DNA of 64,000 bases from Alkalihalobacillus sp. TS-13 (GCF_019720915.1 NZ_JAHKSI010000001.1:372001-436000), one strand, 5' to 3'; positions 7,788 through 17,509 are shown, counted from the first letter of the stretch. Notes: a model not told the origin generated them from the sequence alone. Program-made: numbers and translations.

Positions 7788-8048
7788 CTATTCCTCTTCT
7801 TCATCTGTTTCTTCTGCAGCAAGCCAGGATAATGCTTCTCTGATCAGGTTGTTCATTTTTTTGTTGATGAATTCCTCTCCATATTTTTCTTTAGCGTCTT
7901 CTAAATCAGAAAGGACCCGATCATCTAACCGGATGATTGGTTTATCTTCTTCAATATCGTTAAAAAGTTCGATGATGGCATCAAGACCTTCTGACATCTT
8001 GTCAATTGAACGGCTGAACTCATTGTATTCCCGTTTGACCGCTTTCAT
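7788..8048 (-). CDS. Small acidic hypothetical protein
   Basis: An 86-residue protein, not recognised. The centre reads KPIIRLDDRVLSDLEDAKEKYG followed by a helix NKKMNNLIREALSWL and an acidic tail ETDEEEE. A short strand followed by two helices could fit a ribbon-helix-helix fold, but this is only a shape argument. The ATG at 8048 (MKAVKREYNEF) is chosen because GGAGGG lies 7 bp upstream. It is converged upon by fruA across the 21-bp array. Confidence 0.6.
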   Translation of the reverse strand: MKAVKREYNEFSRSIDKMSEGLDAIIELFNDIEEDKPIIRLDDRVLSDLEDAKEKYGEEFINKKMNNLIREALSWLAAEETDEEEE

Positions 8049-8168
8049 AAGTGTTCCCTCCAACACATTAAAATAATGGTGATTAAGATCGTATAACTTT
8101 TCAGTTTATAGCTATAAGCGTCTCTAAAAAGCAGCCTGCGCTAATGCTTTGCCTAGTTTACCTACGGA

Positions 8169-8521
8169 ACGAAATTCACGACACTCCTGCGGGAAAAGCG
8201 AGCCAAAAGAGACCCCCACTCTAATAAAGGATCTTCGACTAAATACCACCACGTCCTATGGTGAACGTCGAAGTCAGTACATCCTGTACAAGTACGTCGT
8301 GTGGTGAATGTCGAAGCCAATACATTCTGTTCAAGTGAGCAAGGAGGCTCGCGGATGTAGGTTAATGCAATGAAGTGATGTCTAGCTCAGCGACCAATCA
8401 CTAGGATCATTTAAGACATCCTGCGGCGGTCACAGCCTCCACGTCAGTTTTCCAGTGACCTACGTGACTAATCGGGGCGCTTCTGCATTTCGTTCGCCCG
8501 CGGAAAGGGAGTGAAATTTTG
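8169..8521 (-). repeat. Dispersed intergenic element, copy A (reverse orientation)
   Basis: A complete copy in reverse. It starts with GAAATTCACGACACTCCTGC and ends with CGGAAAGGGAGTGAAATTT, the reverse complement of the other end. Inside are the GTCGAAG/CTTCGAC hairpin pieces and the segment containing CTAGCTCAGCGACCA, which is shared with copies C, F, G and H. It fills the gap between the acidic hypothetical gene and the SASP gene; no ORF of note lies in it. Confidence 0.8.
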
Positions 8522-8540
8522 TAGAGATCAGTAAAGTATA

Positions 8541-8573
8541 AAAATAAAAAGCACCCAGCATGAAGCTGGATGC
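8541..8573 (-). terminator. Terminator of the SASP gene
   Basis: On the minus strand GCATCCAGC-TTCAT-GCTGGGTGC is followed by TTTTTATTTT. Confidence 0.9.
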
Positions 8574-8588
8574 TCTTCCCGGGGTTGA

Positions 8589-8789
8589 TTAGTATCTTCC
8601 GCCCATTTGTTGTTGAGCCATTTGTACAAGACGCTTAGTGATTTCTCCACCAACAGAACCGTTAGCGCGAGAAGTAGTATCTGGCCCAAGTTGTACACCG
8701 AACTCTCCAGCAACTTCGCTCTTCATAGCGTCGATTGCTGCTCTTGCACCTTGAACTGCCAATTGGTTATTGTTTCCTTGCTGTGCCAT
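8589..8789 (-). CDS. Small acid-soluble spore protein, alpha/beta type
   Basis: A 66-residue DNA-binding spore protein that coats and protects DNA in the dormant spore. Both family signatures are present: the GPR protease site region [11 protein letters not shown] and the DNA-binding block [18 protein letters not shown]. The start [13 protein letters not shown] has AAGGAGG upstream. SASP genes are normally transcribed by sigma-G in the forespore; upstream I see CATAATT, a possible -10, inside an AAAGGTA/TACCTTT inverted repeat, but no convincing -35. It ends in a strong terminator. Confidence 0.97.
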   Translation of the reverse strand: MAQQGNNNQLAVQGARAAIDAMKSEVAGEFGVQLGPDTTSRANGSVGGEITKRLVQMAQQQMGGRY

Positions 8790-9023
8790 TTGAATAGCCT
8801 CCTTCAATTGTCGTTCTAGATTGCGAAAAGGTAATTATGTACCTTTCAATCTAAGTATTTGAGAAATTAGGAAAACCATTCAAGGGAATTTATGGTAATT
8901 TATTTTGATATTTTATAGATTGATGTTATTTACAAAAAGCTGTTTTCGCATAGGTGTTGTTCTTGAGTTTGGAAATAGACTCGCTTTCAAGAGGCAATCT
9001 GCAAGGCTTTGAAAACACCATTC

Positions 9024-11039
9024 TTATGATGATTTATTAATATCTACATAACAGGTGAAAAATGTCGCTCCTTTACCAAGATCAGACAGTTCATCTGAGG
9101 TAAGGAAGTTGATGGAGTACCGTTCTTTTTGCGCATCATCCCACCATAATCCTTGCGTGATCAAAACCCCCTCTGAAACATCCTCTGTCACCTCAGCTTG
9201 CAGGCTGACAGAGCCTAAATCATTGAACAATTCAATAAAATCACCAGATTGGATGTTACGAAACTCCGCATCTGATGGATGGATAAAAACGACAGGTTTC
9301 TCAAGTGCCTGTAAGCTTTTCTGATTTGAAAATGTTGAATTGAGAAACTGATGATTTGGACCTGAAATCAGTTGGAAAGGCTTCTCTCGGTTCTCAGGGT
9401 GTTTCGTTTGATCGAGGAGACGATCAACTGAAGATGTCAGCTCAATCTTACCAGATGCTGTTGGAATTTTTTCAGGAAAGGTCGTTGTCTCATCCAGTTT
9501 CAATTTTGCCCAACCATCCTTTTTCAACTGTTCAAAGGTGATGCCGTTCAAGTATGGACTACTGCTGTTATCCAAAGCGTCGCGGATCATATTTTCCTCT
9601 GTATCTTGAAAGCATTCATCGTCATAGTCCATCCGTGCAGCAAGCTCTTTGAAAAGAGTGAAATTCGATTTACATTCTCCTAATGAGGCCATGACAGGCT
9701 CATTCAACTGGATATATAGATGCCAGTATGACTTGTATATATCCAGGTTCTCAAAATGGCTCGTTGCAGGAAGCACGATATCAGCATAACGGCAGCTATC
9801 AGTCAAAAACAGATCATGCACCACGGTGAATAGATCTTCTCTCATTAATCCTTTCCGGACGAGCTTCTGATTTGGGGCGACCTGAGCAGGATTACTGTTA
9901 TAGATGAATAGGGCTTTGATCGGATCGGCTGTATCTTGGAGCGCTAGTCCGATTTGATTCATATTCGTCGACGGACCTGCAGGGTTAGGATGAAGGTCAG
10001 GACGTTGGAGTTTGTAGGTATTCCATTCTGCGTATCCTGCATTCCCTTTCAATGCCCCTCCGCCAATCTTTCCCCATTGACCAGTCAAAGCGGGGAGACA
10101 TGATATCAACCTTGTGCTCCTCCCGCCATTTTTATGATGCTGAAGTCCATTACCTATCCTTAAGAAAGATGGTGAAATCGTGCCATACATTTTTGCAAGT
10201 TCATGCAATTGCTCTACCTTCAATCCTGTCAGCGCGGAAACCTTCTCAGGTGGATATTCCTCTACGCGTTTTTGTAAATCTTCATATCCACTCGTATAGC
10301 GGTTGATGAAAGTGCGATCAATCCATTCGTTTTTTATGAGGAGATGCATAAGGCCAAAAGCGAGTGCATCATCTGAACCAGGTTTGATTTGGTAAAAGTG
10401 ATCCGCCCATTTGGCAGTACGGTTACGATGGACGTCGATGACGACGATCCTAGCCCCATTTTTCCGTGCTTTATTTGCGTAAATCACCTGATGAAGGTTC
10501 GTACTGATCAAATTGCATCCCCAGACGATGATCACTTTGGAATGGATCGTTTCTTCAGGATCTATTCCGACTGCTTTCCCCATTGTGACTTTATACCCTT
10601 CAGCGCCTGCCGTATTGCAGATAGTACGTTCAAGGTTACGAGCTCCCATGCGGTTGAAGAATCGCCGGTCCATGCCTTCACTATTGATGATTCCCATATT
10701 TCCGAAAAAGCTGTACGGAAGGATCGCTTGACTCCCATGTTTTTCGATGATCCTCTTGAAACGTGAGGTGATCTCTTCATACGCCTGGTCCCATGTAATC
10801 CGTTCAAACGAAAAGTCACCCTTTTTCCCTGTTCGTTTCATCGGATAGAGGAGGCGATCTGGATGATGGGTCCGTTCAGGCATCTTCCGTACTTTATGAC
10901 AGATCGTCCCATTTGTGACAGGGTGATCCGGATTTCCATCTACTTTCGTGATTTTTCCATTTTCCTTCTCTACCAGAAGACTGCATGTATCTGGGCAGTC
11001 CAATGGACAGACGGCGCGATGGTAGGTTTTCGTAGTCAA
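9024..11039 (-). CDS. Molybdopterin oxidoreductase with one Fe-S cluster (YoaE-like)
   Basis: A 671-residue enzyme of the DMSO reductase superfamily. The N-terminal 4Fe-4S ligands are C11, C15, C19 and C47 (CPLDCPDTC and ICHKV). Aligning TICNTAGAEGY with the formate-dehydrogenase selenocysteine region puts C141 as the likely Mo ligand. The C-terminal molydopterin-dinucleotide-binding domain has SGPNHQFLNSTFSNQ and ITQGLWWDDA. No Tat signal is seen, so it is probably cytosolic. No chaperone or electron-transfer subunit is adjacent. The start is TTG at 11039 behind AGAGGAG. The substrate is unknown; the closest named relative I can offer is B. subtilis YoaE. Confidence 0.85.
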   Translation of the reverse strand: MTTKTYHRAVCPLDCPDTCSLLVEKENGKITKVDGNPDHPVTNGTICHKVRKMPERTHHPDRLLYPMKRTGKKGDFSFERITWDQAYEEITSRFKRIIEKHGSQAILPYSFFGNMGIINSEGMDRRFFNRMGARNLERTICNTAGAEGYKVTMGKAVGIDPEETIHSKVIIVWGCNLISTNLHQVIYANKARKNGARIVVIDVHRNRTAKWADHFYQIKPGSDDALAFGLMHLLIKNEWIDRTFINRYTSGYEDLQKRVEEYPPEKVSALTGLKVEQLHELAKMYGTISPSFLRIGNGLQHHKNGGRSTRLISCLPALTGQWGKIGGGALKGNAGYAEWNTYKLQRPDLHPNPAGPSTNMNQIGLALQDTADPIKALFIYNSNPAQVAPNQKLVRKGLMREDLFTVVHDLFLTDSCRYADIVLPATSHFENLDIYKSYWHLYIQLNEPVMASLGECKSNFTLFKELAARMDYDDECFQDTEENMIRDALDNSSSPYLNGITFEQLKKDGWAKLKLDETTTFPEKIPTASGKIELTSSVDRLLDQTKHPENREKPFQLISGPNHQFLNSTFSNQKSLQALEKPVVFIHPSDAEFRNIQSGDFIELFNDLGSVSLQAEVTEDVSEGVLITQGLWWDDAQKERYSINFLTSDELSDLGKGATFFTCYVDINKSS

Positions 11040-11185
11040 TGCAGCTGCTCCTCTCTTAATGTGAATGTGATTTTAATAAAGATTAACATTTTACAGAAAA
11101 AAATATAAGCATTTTGCAGGAACTCATCAGGTAGATGTCTAATTACTATACCGAACATACGTTCTAATTCTAGACACGGGGGGTT

Positions 11186-11550
11186 ATGATGAACCGAGTC
11201 ATACATTTTGAAATTCAAGTCCCGGAACCGGAGAAGTCTGCAGCGTTTTTCAAAAACGTTTTCGGTTGGAAAGTGGAAAAATGGAATGCACCGGACGATT
11301 AGTGGCTTGTTCAAACTGGAGAAGGACCAGATGGTATCGATGGAGGTTTGATGAAGTCACCAGACGGAGAAAAACGTACCGTCAATGTTATCCATGTAGA
11401 ATCAGATGAGTATTCATCTAAAATAGAAGCGGAAGACGGGAAAATTGTCGTCCCGAAAATGCCTATCCCTGGGGGGGATATGTCGCCTATGCGCATGATG
11501 TAAATGGTTATCTATTCGGGTATATGCATGACGATCCTCATGCGAAATGA
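11186..11550 (+). pseudogene. VOC/glyoxalase-like protein, inactivated
   Basis: From the ATG at 11186 the frame reads MMNRVIHFEIQVPEPEKSAA then FFKNVFGWKVEKW, a classic VOC first module, but it meets TAG at 11300-11302. The same frame continues WLVQTGEGPDGIDGGLM until a G7 run at 11471-11477; after a one-base shift the sequence reads GYVAYAHDVNGYLFGYMHDD and ends at TGA 11548-11550. Two separate lesions argue for real decay rather than one sequencing error. An RBS-like GGGGGG precedes the ATG. The intact protein would be about 120 residues, usual for single-domain VOC proteins. Confidence 0.8.
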
Positions 11551-11560
11551 TGGAAAACTG

Positions 11561-11595
11561 AGGGGGAGACCAACTTCGTCTCCCTGAATATTTTC
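11561..11595 (+). terminator. Terminator after the VOC pseudogene
   Basis: GGGAGAC and GTCTCCC arms with loop CAACTTC, then an AT-rich tail with TTTT. It could also serve the converging citA gene, although 66 bp separate them. Confidence 0.6.
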
Positions 11596-11661
11596 TTCAG
11601 TATAAGTGCAGCTATGCTCTGCCATCGAGAAGGCTTTGTTGAGCCAATTTTCCGGATACTA

Positions 11662-12750
11662 TTATTCTGGCATCCGTCCTACATATAACGATGATGGCCG
11701 GATGATCCTGTTGTTTTCATTTTGTTCAAATACGTTTGCAATCCAACCGACGACGCGACTCATCGTAAAAGTTGATGTGAATAGCTCTGTCGGTAAAGCT
11801 AGTGCTTTCAAAATTGCGGCTGCATAAAACTCTACATTCGTATACAGCTTTCTACCTGGTTTGTATTCTTCAAGCAGCTTGATTGCGATACTTTCCACTT
11901 GATTTGCCAGGTCAAACCACGGGTCATCGTCCGCAAGCTCTAAAGTGATTGCCTTAAGTGCCCTTGCACGGGGATCCTGGGTCTTATATACACGATGACC
12001 GAATCCCATCAATTTTTCACCTTGCTCTAATAATCGTCTCAAATGATTCTCAGTATGATTGACAGTGCTGATATCTTGGAGGAGATCAATCACTCCTGAG
12101 GGTGCGCCGCCATGAAGAGGACCTTTCATCGCACCGATTGCACCAGCTATGGATGAAACGAGATCGGATTGAGTTGAAGAGATGACCCTCGCTGCAAATG
12201 TCGATGCGTTCATACCATGCTCCATCGTCAGAATGAGGTATGCTGTCAGCGCTTTAACATGGGATTCTTTCGGTTCTTTACCTTCTAACATGTACAGATA
12301 GTTCGCCACATGATCAAGCTTCTGATCTGGCTTTACCGGATCAAGTCCTTGTAAGGATCGGTGCCGATACGCGATGATTGTAGGGATAATAGAGGTGATC
12401 CGAGTGCCTTGCCTAATGGATGAAGGCCACCGACATTCCGTCGTACCCTTAGAAGATAAAATCGTTCTGATGACACTCATCATATCCACATTTTCTGGCA
12501 GGCAGTTCAGGATTGTTTCATCTGTAGAAGTCAATGACCGCTGGGCTTTCATTTTTGTTTTGAAGTCAACGAGCTGTTGGTCCGTGGGGAATTGTTTATT
12601 CCATAAGAGATAGGCTGTTTCTTCAAATGATTTTGTTTTAGCGATCTCTTCCGCCCAATGCCCCCGATAAACCAGCAAACCTTTTTCACCATCCACTAAG
12701 CTGATTGTTGACTGAGCTGTAACAATACCATCCAAACCTTCTTTGATCAT
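11662..12750 (-). CDS. citA: Citrate synthase, CitA type
   Basis: A 362-residue citrate synthase condensing acetyl-CoA and oxaloacetate. Active-site blocks are readable: MEHGMNAS, MKGPLHGGAP and LMGFGHRVYKTQDPRA. The position of the third catalytic residue is Glu (YTNVEFYAA) where most citrate synthases have Asp (NVDFYS). To my recollection B. subtilis CitA has the same NVEFYAA, which with the divergent LysR gene supports citA, the minor citrate synthase, rather than citZ. The ATG at 12750 follows AAAGGAG. Regulation by the neighbouring CitR through the palindrome at 12823 is inferred. Confidence 0.9.
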   Translation of the reverse strand: MIKEGLDGIVTAQSTISLVDGEKGLLVYRGHWAEEIAKTKSFEETAYLLWNKQFPTDQQLVDFKTKMKAQRSLTSTDETILNCLPENVDMMSVIRTILSSKGTTECRWPSSIRQGTRITSIIPTIIAYRHRSLQGLDPVKPDQKLDHVANYLYMLEGKEPKESHVKALTAYLILTMEHGMNASTFAARVISSTQSDLVSSIAGAIGAMKGPLHGGAPSGVIDLLQDISTVNHTENHLRRLLEQGEKLMGFGHRVYKTQDPRARALKAITLELADDDPWFDLANQVESIAIKLLEEYKPGRKLYTNVEFYAAAILKALALPTELFTSTFTMSRVVGWIANVFEQNENNRIIRPSSLYVGRMPE

Positions 12751-12822
12751 CTAGACCACTCCTTTGGTAAATGTTTCTTGATTCTATTGTAAAATGAGCA
12801 TACGATTAATACTAATAAACAA

Positions 12823-12841
12823 TTAATCTATAACCGATTAA
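12823..12841. promoter_or_regulatory. LysR-type operator between citA and citR
   Basis: TTAATC-N7-GATTAA is a perfect inverted repeat with the T-N11-A core of LysR boxes. A second GATTAAT half-site lies at 12813. It sits 31 bp before citR and 73 bp before citA, the usual place for a shared LysR operator. Confidence 0.65.
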
Positions 12842-12872
12842 GAGTCATAATGAATCAGGAGGGAAGGTACGG

Positions 12873-13757
12873 ATGCAAATACGGTGGTTACAGACTTTTG
12901 TCATCGCAGCAAAATATGAAAACTATCGGGTCGCTTCTGAGAGACTATTCATTTCACAACCCACGATTACCGTTCATATACACCATCTTGAGGAAGAATT
13001 AGGGTGTAAATTATTTAAGAAGAATGGAAGGAACATCTCTTTAACAGAATCTGGGAAGCACTATCTGCCCTTTGCACATGCTATGTTATGTTCATTTAAT
13101 GATGGATTGGAGTCGCTGTCCCGCTGGCAGCAAGGCTATGAGCGGAAATTGACCCTTGCTGTATCACCCTTGATTGCAGCCTCAATCCTCTCATACGCAG
13201 TGAAGGAATTCATGAATGAACATCCACACATAGAGGTCGGGATCCAAGTTGCCGAATCAAATGAAATCAGTTCACTCGTCTATGAGCAGAAGGCGGATAT
13301 CGGTATCTCGAGAACAAGTGCGATTCACCCGGGATTACATTGTGTCACTTTATATGAGGATCCAGTCATCACAGTTGCAGCACATGACGGAGGGGACAGT
13401 GAAACGAGTCCGCCAATTGAATTGCAGGAATTATTGCGTCATGATGTGCTCCTTACCCACAACCATCCTTTGTATTGGGATGATCTGTTATCTAGCGTCA
13501 GGGGGCTCGAACCGACTGTCAGAACGATGGTCGTAACGCAGGTGAATGTGGCAAAGCGGTTCATTGAAGAAGGGATCGGTTTCTCGTTTTTGCCCCGATC
13601 TTCAGTAAAAAGGGAACTGTTAGAAGGGCGAATCCTGGAAATACATACAGATGCGTTGCAACTTCCGATCGCCCATACCTATCTGATCCAGAAGGACACA
13701 AATGAGGAGATCCAACAATTCATTGAATTCATAAACCGCTATCATCTTGGAGCATAA
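12873..13757 (+). CDS. citR: LysR-family regulator of citA
   Basis: A 294-residue LysR regulator. Residues 1-60 hold the winged helix (ASERLFISQPTITVHIHHLEEELGCKLFKKNGR), and the rest is the periplasmic-binding-like effector domain. It is divergent from citA with a 122-bp shared intergenic region carrying a LysR box, the same layout as citR-citA in B. subtilis, where CitR represses citA. The ATG at 12873 follows GGAGGG. The effector is unknown. Confidence 0.85.
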   Translation: MQIRWLQTFVIAAKYENYRVASERLFISQPTITVHIHHLEEELGCKLFKKNGRNISLTESGKHYLPFAHAMLCSFNDGLESLSRWQQGYERKLTLAVSPLIAASILSYAVKEFMNEHPHIEVGIQVAESNEISSLVYEQKADIGISRTSAIHPGLHCVTLYEDPVITVAAHDGGDSETSPPIELQELLRHDVLLTHNHPLYWDDLLSSVRGLEPTVRTMVVTQVNVAKRFIEEGIGFSFLPRSSVKRELLEGRILEIHTDALQLPIAHTYLIQKDTNEEIQQFIEFINRYHLGA

Positions 13758-13820
13758 GGAAGGAGCGATTTTATTGTGAACTTTCACACAAGCTCTGTTA
13801 TAGGACTTTATTGATTTTAA

Positions 13821-13874
13821 GCGAAATTTGCAACACCCCTGCGGGAAAAGCGTTCCAAGCGAAATCCCACAAGG
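13821..13874 (-). repeat. Dispersed element, end fragment B
   Basis: GCGAAATTTGCAACACCCCTGCGGGAAAAGCG and the following bases match the first ~50 bp of copy A. The rest of the element is absent, so this is a solo end or a decayed remnant. Confidence 0.65.
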
Positions 13875-14006
13875 AAAAACTGAACAATCTGATAGATCGA
13901 AATGAAAAATAAAAGTGGTGCAAATTTATTGATCCCGTTCTATAATAGGTTTATATATTTAGAGACTCGAAATACTTTTAGATCGTGTGAGAGGGGAGAG
14001 ACGACC

Positions 14007-15224
14007 GTGTGGAGAAACCGTAATTTCATATTGCTCATGTTCGGTTTAGCGGTTTCAAGTACAGGACTTTGGGTTGGAATCATTGGAAACCTGGAGTTCT
14101 TACAGAAGAATGTAGAATCATCATTTTTACAAGCACTCATCATTTTATCAGGATTTTTAGTCGGTATATTTCTTGCTCCGATGGCTGGGCGGGTGATCGA
14201 CCGAAGCATCAAAAGGAACATTTTGATTTACGCTGGAATCGCCAGGTGTATCGCAATTCTATTCATGTACATGGCGATTGCGGAAAACTCGGTATGGTGG
14301 ATGTTAGCATACACGTTTGTGATCGGGATATCCGGCACGTTTTCCAATCCTGCGATGCAAACCATGATTCCGTTGATTGTTCCGAAAAAGCAACTGCTTG
14401 AAGCGAACAGTGTGAACGTCAATATTTTCACGGGAGCAAGGATCGTAGGAACAGCACTTGGTGGTGTGATGCTTGTCGGGATGTCCCTTTTTTCCCTTTA
14501 TACGGTAACTCTCATTTCCTACGTGCTTCTTCTGATCAGTACCTTTTTCATCAAAGTGGATGAAGAGCCAAAGAAGGTGGACAAAAAAGCGGAAAAGGAA
14601 AACTTCCTCACTACGATACGGGAATTATATCCGATTGTCAGGAAACAACCGATGGTGGTGTATGGCATCTTCCTATTAATGCCGGCGTTCTTGTTTTTAG
14701 CAGGATTCAACCTGATGGTGATCGAAATCAGTGAACTTCAAGATAACCCGGGTATAAAAGGAATCCTTTACACGACAGAAGGACTTTGCGTGTTCATCGG
14801 TACTTTCTTGGCAGGTAAATTTTTCAAAGGTAATCCGAAACTGACGTATATGTTTGCAATCACTTTCATCATTGCTACGGCGCAGACAACATTATTTTTA
14901 GCGGATCATCCAATGATGTCCATCTTTTCCTTCGGTCTTTTCGGTCTGGCGGCAGGGACACTTTTTCCAGTAGTGACGACCATTTTCCAAACAGAAGTTC
15001 CATCGGATTACCACGGTCGCTTCTTCTCGATCAAAGGAATGGTTGATAATATCATTTTCCAGGCATTGATGCTGTTGACAGGACTGTTCTTAGATACTAT
15101 CGGATTCAAATATATGGTCATCGGGTTTGGAGCCATTTCTTTCCTGTTCGTGACCATCATAATGGTACGTCATTTGACAACGGCAACCCGAAAGAAAGGG
15201 AAATCTGTCGCCTTACCAAGATAA
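14007..15224 (+). CDS. MFS transporter
   Basis: A 405-residue major facilitator with about 12 hydrophobic segments. Loop motif PMAGRVIDRSIKRN after the second helix is the MFS motif A region, and the end has the typical charged tail (TTATRKKGKSVALP). It resembles the MFS_3/enterobactin-exporter-like and macrolide exporter group, so drug or metabolite efflux is likely, but the substrate is unknown. I chose GTG at 14007 (MWRNRNFILLM) behind GAGGGGAGAG; the frame is open further upstream without an RBS. A terminator follows at once. Confidence 0.85.
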   Translation: MWRNRNFILLMFGLAVSSTGLWVGIIGNLEFLQKNVESSFLQALIILSGFLVGIFLAPMAGRVIDRSIKRNILIYAGIARCIAILFMYMAIAENSVWWMLAYTFVIGISGTFSNPAMQTMIPLIVPKKQLLEANSVNVNIFTGARIVGTALGGVMLVGMSLFSLYTVTLISYVLLLISTFFIKVDEEPKKVDKKAEKENFLTTIRELYPIVRKQPMVVYGIFLLMPAFLFLAGFNLMVIEISELQDNPGIKGILYTTEGLCVFIGTFLAGKFFKGNPKLTYMFAITFIIATAQTTLFLADHPMMSIFSFGLFGLAAGTLFPVVTTIFQTEVPSDYHGRFFSIKGMVDNIIFQALMLLTGLFLDTIGFKYMVIGFGAISFLFVTIIMVRHLTTATRKKGKSVALPR

Positions 15225-15245
15225 ATGTCGAACGATTTCTTCGAA

Positions 15246-15274
15246 GCAAAAAACCTTTTTTTGCTTTTTTTTTT
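15246..15274 (+). terminator. Terminator of the MFS gene
   Basis: GCAAAAAA-CC-TTTTTTTGC followed by ten T. Confidence 0.75.
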
Positions 15275-15384
15275 ATGCCCTTAAAATTGTTGATATAAAA
15301 GGATTTTCAGTTCACTTGACCTCGAAAAACTGAGCGTTTTATTTGACAAAAGTTACAGAGGATTAAATTTTCTTTAAAAATATC

Positions 15385-15413
15385 TTGAATGTTTGATTGG
15401 ATAATTTTATAAT
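15385..15413 (+). promoter_or_regulatory. Sigma-A promoter of the app operon
   Basis: TTGAAT, a 17-bp spacer and a perfect TATAAT, in AT-rich DNA 86 bp ahead of the appD start. A second TTGACA lies at 15339 without a matching -10. The leader between it and appD is AT-rich; I see no riboswitch-like structure in it. Confidence 0.7.
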
Positions 15414-15498
15414 GTTTTAAAATAATTCAGAAAGTTTGAAAATTTTCACATTAGACAAAAATTGCGTCGAAGTTACTACTTAAAGGGGGTTTGGCTAT

Positions 15499-16515
15499 TT
15501 GGAGGAACTATTACAAGTCTCAAATCTAAAGACCTATTTTTTCGACAAAAGGAAAACGGTAAAAGCAGTAGATGGAATTGATTTCAAGATACATAAAGGT
15601 GAAACGCTTGCCCTTGTCGGAGAATCAGGCTGCGGAAAGAGCATGACCTCATTGTCGATTATGCGGCTGGTCCCGGAACCTTATGGAAAAATCGTTGAAG
15701 GAGAAGTCGTTTTGGAGGGCAAGAATCTGGTGGATCTCTCCGAAAATGAGATGTGCAAAGTTCGCGGGAACGATATATCGATGATCTTCCAGGAACCAAT
15801 GACCTCACTCAATCCGGTTTTGACAATAGGGGAACAAATTGTCGAAGTTATTACATACCACAAACGATTACCGCGGAAAAAAGCAGTTCAACAAGCTATC
15901 GAACTATTGAAGCTAGTCGGTATTCCACGAGCAGAATCAATCATATCAGACTATCCTCATCGTCTCTCAGGTGGAATGAGACAACGTGTAATGATCGCTA
16001 TGGCCATGAGCTGCGACCCTAAGCTTCTCATTGCTGATGAACCTACCACAGCACTCGATGTTACCATCCAAGCACAAATCCTTGACATCATGAAAGATTT
16101 ATCCAAAAAAGTGAATACCTCAATTCTCCTGATTACGCATGATTTGGGTGTCGTATCCGAATTAGCTGAACGAGTCATTGTCATGTATGCCGGACAAATC
16201 GTTGAACAAGCAACCGTTGATGACATCTTTGAAGAACCATTACACCCATATACACAGGGGCTGGTAGCCTCGGTACCTGACATCGATGGTGAAATCGGAA
16301 GGCTCAATCCAATCAAAGGAAATGTTCCTACTCCTGAAGAGATGCCAAAAGGGTGTCGCTTTGCACCTAGGTGTGAACATGCATTCGACCGTTGCTTTTC
16401 AGAACAACCTCAATTACTAGAGAAAAAATATGGGACAAGGGCGGTACGCTGTTTCTTGTACGACGACGAAAAGGGGGCTGGAAATGCAGGGAATGAGCAA
16501 TACTCTCACCGTTAA
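15499..16515 (+). CDS. appD: Oligopeptide ABC transporter ATP-binding protein AppD
   Basis: A 338-residue ATPase of the peptide/nickel importer family. Walker A is GESGCGKS at 41-48, the ABC signature LSGGMRQR, Walker [13 protein letters not shown] and the H-loop THD. The C-terminal oligopeptide-type extension with [14 protein letters not shown] can carry a metal or Fe-S site in related OppD proteins. It energises import through AppBC of peptides captured by AppA. The start is a TTG behind AAAGGGGG. It overlaps appF by 32 bp. The order D-F-A-B-C matches the B. subtilis app operon. Confidence 0.9.
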   Translation: MEELLQVSNLKTYFFDKRKTVKAVDGIDFKIHKGETLALVGESGCGKSMTSLSIMRLVPEPYGKIVEGEVVLEGKNLVDLSENEMCKVRGNDISMIFQEPMTSLNPVLTIGEQIVEVITYHKRLPRKKAVQQAIELLKLVGIPRAESIISDYPHRLSGGMRQRVMIAMAMSCDPKLLIADEPTTALDVTIQAQILDIMKDLSKKVNTSILLITHDLGVVSELAERVIVMYAGQIVEQATVDDIFEEPLHPYTQGLVASVPDIDGEIGRLNPIKGNVPTPEEMPKGCRFAPRCEHAFDRCFSEQPQLLEKKYGTRAVRCFLYDDEKGAGNAGNEQYSHR

Positions 16516-17509
16516 TCCGAATTCGGACCACACAAATGAAACCATTCTTGAAGTGAATAACTTAAAAATGCATTTTCCAATAAAGGCCGGAATGATGCAA
16601 AAGACAGTCGGTCATGTGAAAGCTGTCGATGGAATTTCTTTCAGGCTTAGAAGAGGCGAGACACTGGGAATAGTAGGTGAATCTGGATGTGGAAAGTCTA
16701 CATTGGGAAGAGCAATCATCCGGCTTTATAAACCTAGCGGCGGAAAGATTCTCTTCAACAATCAAGATATATCGTCCTTATCAGAAGGAGATCTTCGAAA
16801 ATCCGTCAGAAGGCAAATGCAGATGATCTTCCAGGATCCATTTGCATCATTGAATCCAAGGAAAACGCTTGGAATGAGTATCATGGAACCACTGAAAACT
16901 CATAAAACCAGCTCTGCGGCGGAAAGGAAGGAAAAGGTCGATCGGTTATTGGATACCGTGGGATTGAATCCTTCGTTTGCAAATCGATATCCCCATGAAT
17001 TCTCAGGTGGCCAGCGTCAGCGGATCGGAATCGCAAGAGCTCTTGCACTCAATCCAGACCTGATGATTGCAGATGAACCTGTATCGGCATTGGACGTTTC
17101 CATTCAAGCACAAATCATCAACCTGATGGAAGATTTGCAAGATGAATTCAACCTTACATATCTCTTCATCTCTCATGATCTAAGTGTCGTCCGTCATATA
17201 TCAGACCGTGTGGGTGTGATGTATTTAGGAAACATGATGGAATTAGCGGATAAACATGATTTATACAGAGAGCCATTGCATCCATATACACAGGCGCTGA
17301 TGTCAGCTGTGCCAGTGCCAAGGAAGAAAGGACAGGTCAAAAGAGAACGAATCATCCTTTCCGGTGACTTGCCGAGTCCATCGAATCCACCGAAGGGCTG
17401 CGTATTTCACACACGCTGTCCTGCAGCGATGGATATTTGCAAGCAGGAAGTTCCGAAGTTCCAAGAGGTACACCCGAATCACTATGTTGCTTGTCATCTC
17501 TATGAATAG
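16484..17509 (+). CDS. appF: Oligopeptide ABC transporter ATP-binding protein AppF
   Basis: The 341-residue partner ATPase. Walker A GESGCGKS is followed by signature FSGGQRQR, Walker [13 protein letters not shown] and H-loop SHD. The C-terminal [15 protein letters not shown] block is the oligopeptide-type extension. I chose ATG at 16484 (MQGMSNTL) behind GGGGG; the frame is open further into appD without an RBS. A second ATG three codons later is possible. The 95-bp gap to appA holds a run of RBS-like purines but no terminator. Confidence 0.9.
   Translation: MQGMSNTLTVNPNSDHTNETILEVNNLKMHFPIKAGMMQKTVGHVKAVDGISFRLRRGETLGIVGESGCGKSTLGRAIIRLYKPSGGKILFNNQDISSLSEGDLRKSVRRQMQMIFQDPFASLNPRKTLGMSIMEPLKTHKTSSAAERKEKVDRLLDTVGLNPSFANRYPHEFSGGQRQRIGIARALALNPDLMIADEPVSALDVSIQAQIINLMEDLQDEFNLTYLFISHDLSVVRHISDRVGVMYLGNMMELADKHDLYREPLHPYTQALMSAVPVPRKKGQVKRERIILSGDLPSPSNPPKGCVFHTRCPAAMDICKQEVPKFQEVHPNHYVACHLYE

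Noticed and set aside
7622-7843. A 73-codon frame with a heptapeptide repeat over the CTGGACAAAA array
   Set aside because: It has no RBS, its repeats follow from the 21-bp DNA period, and it runs into the opposing gene. I treat the array as DNA structure.
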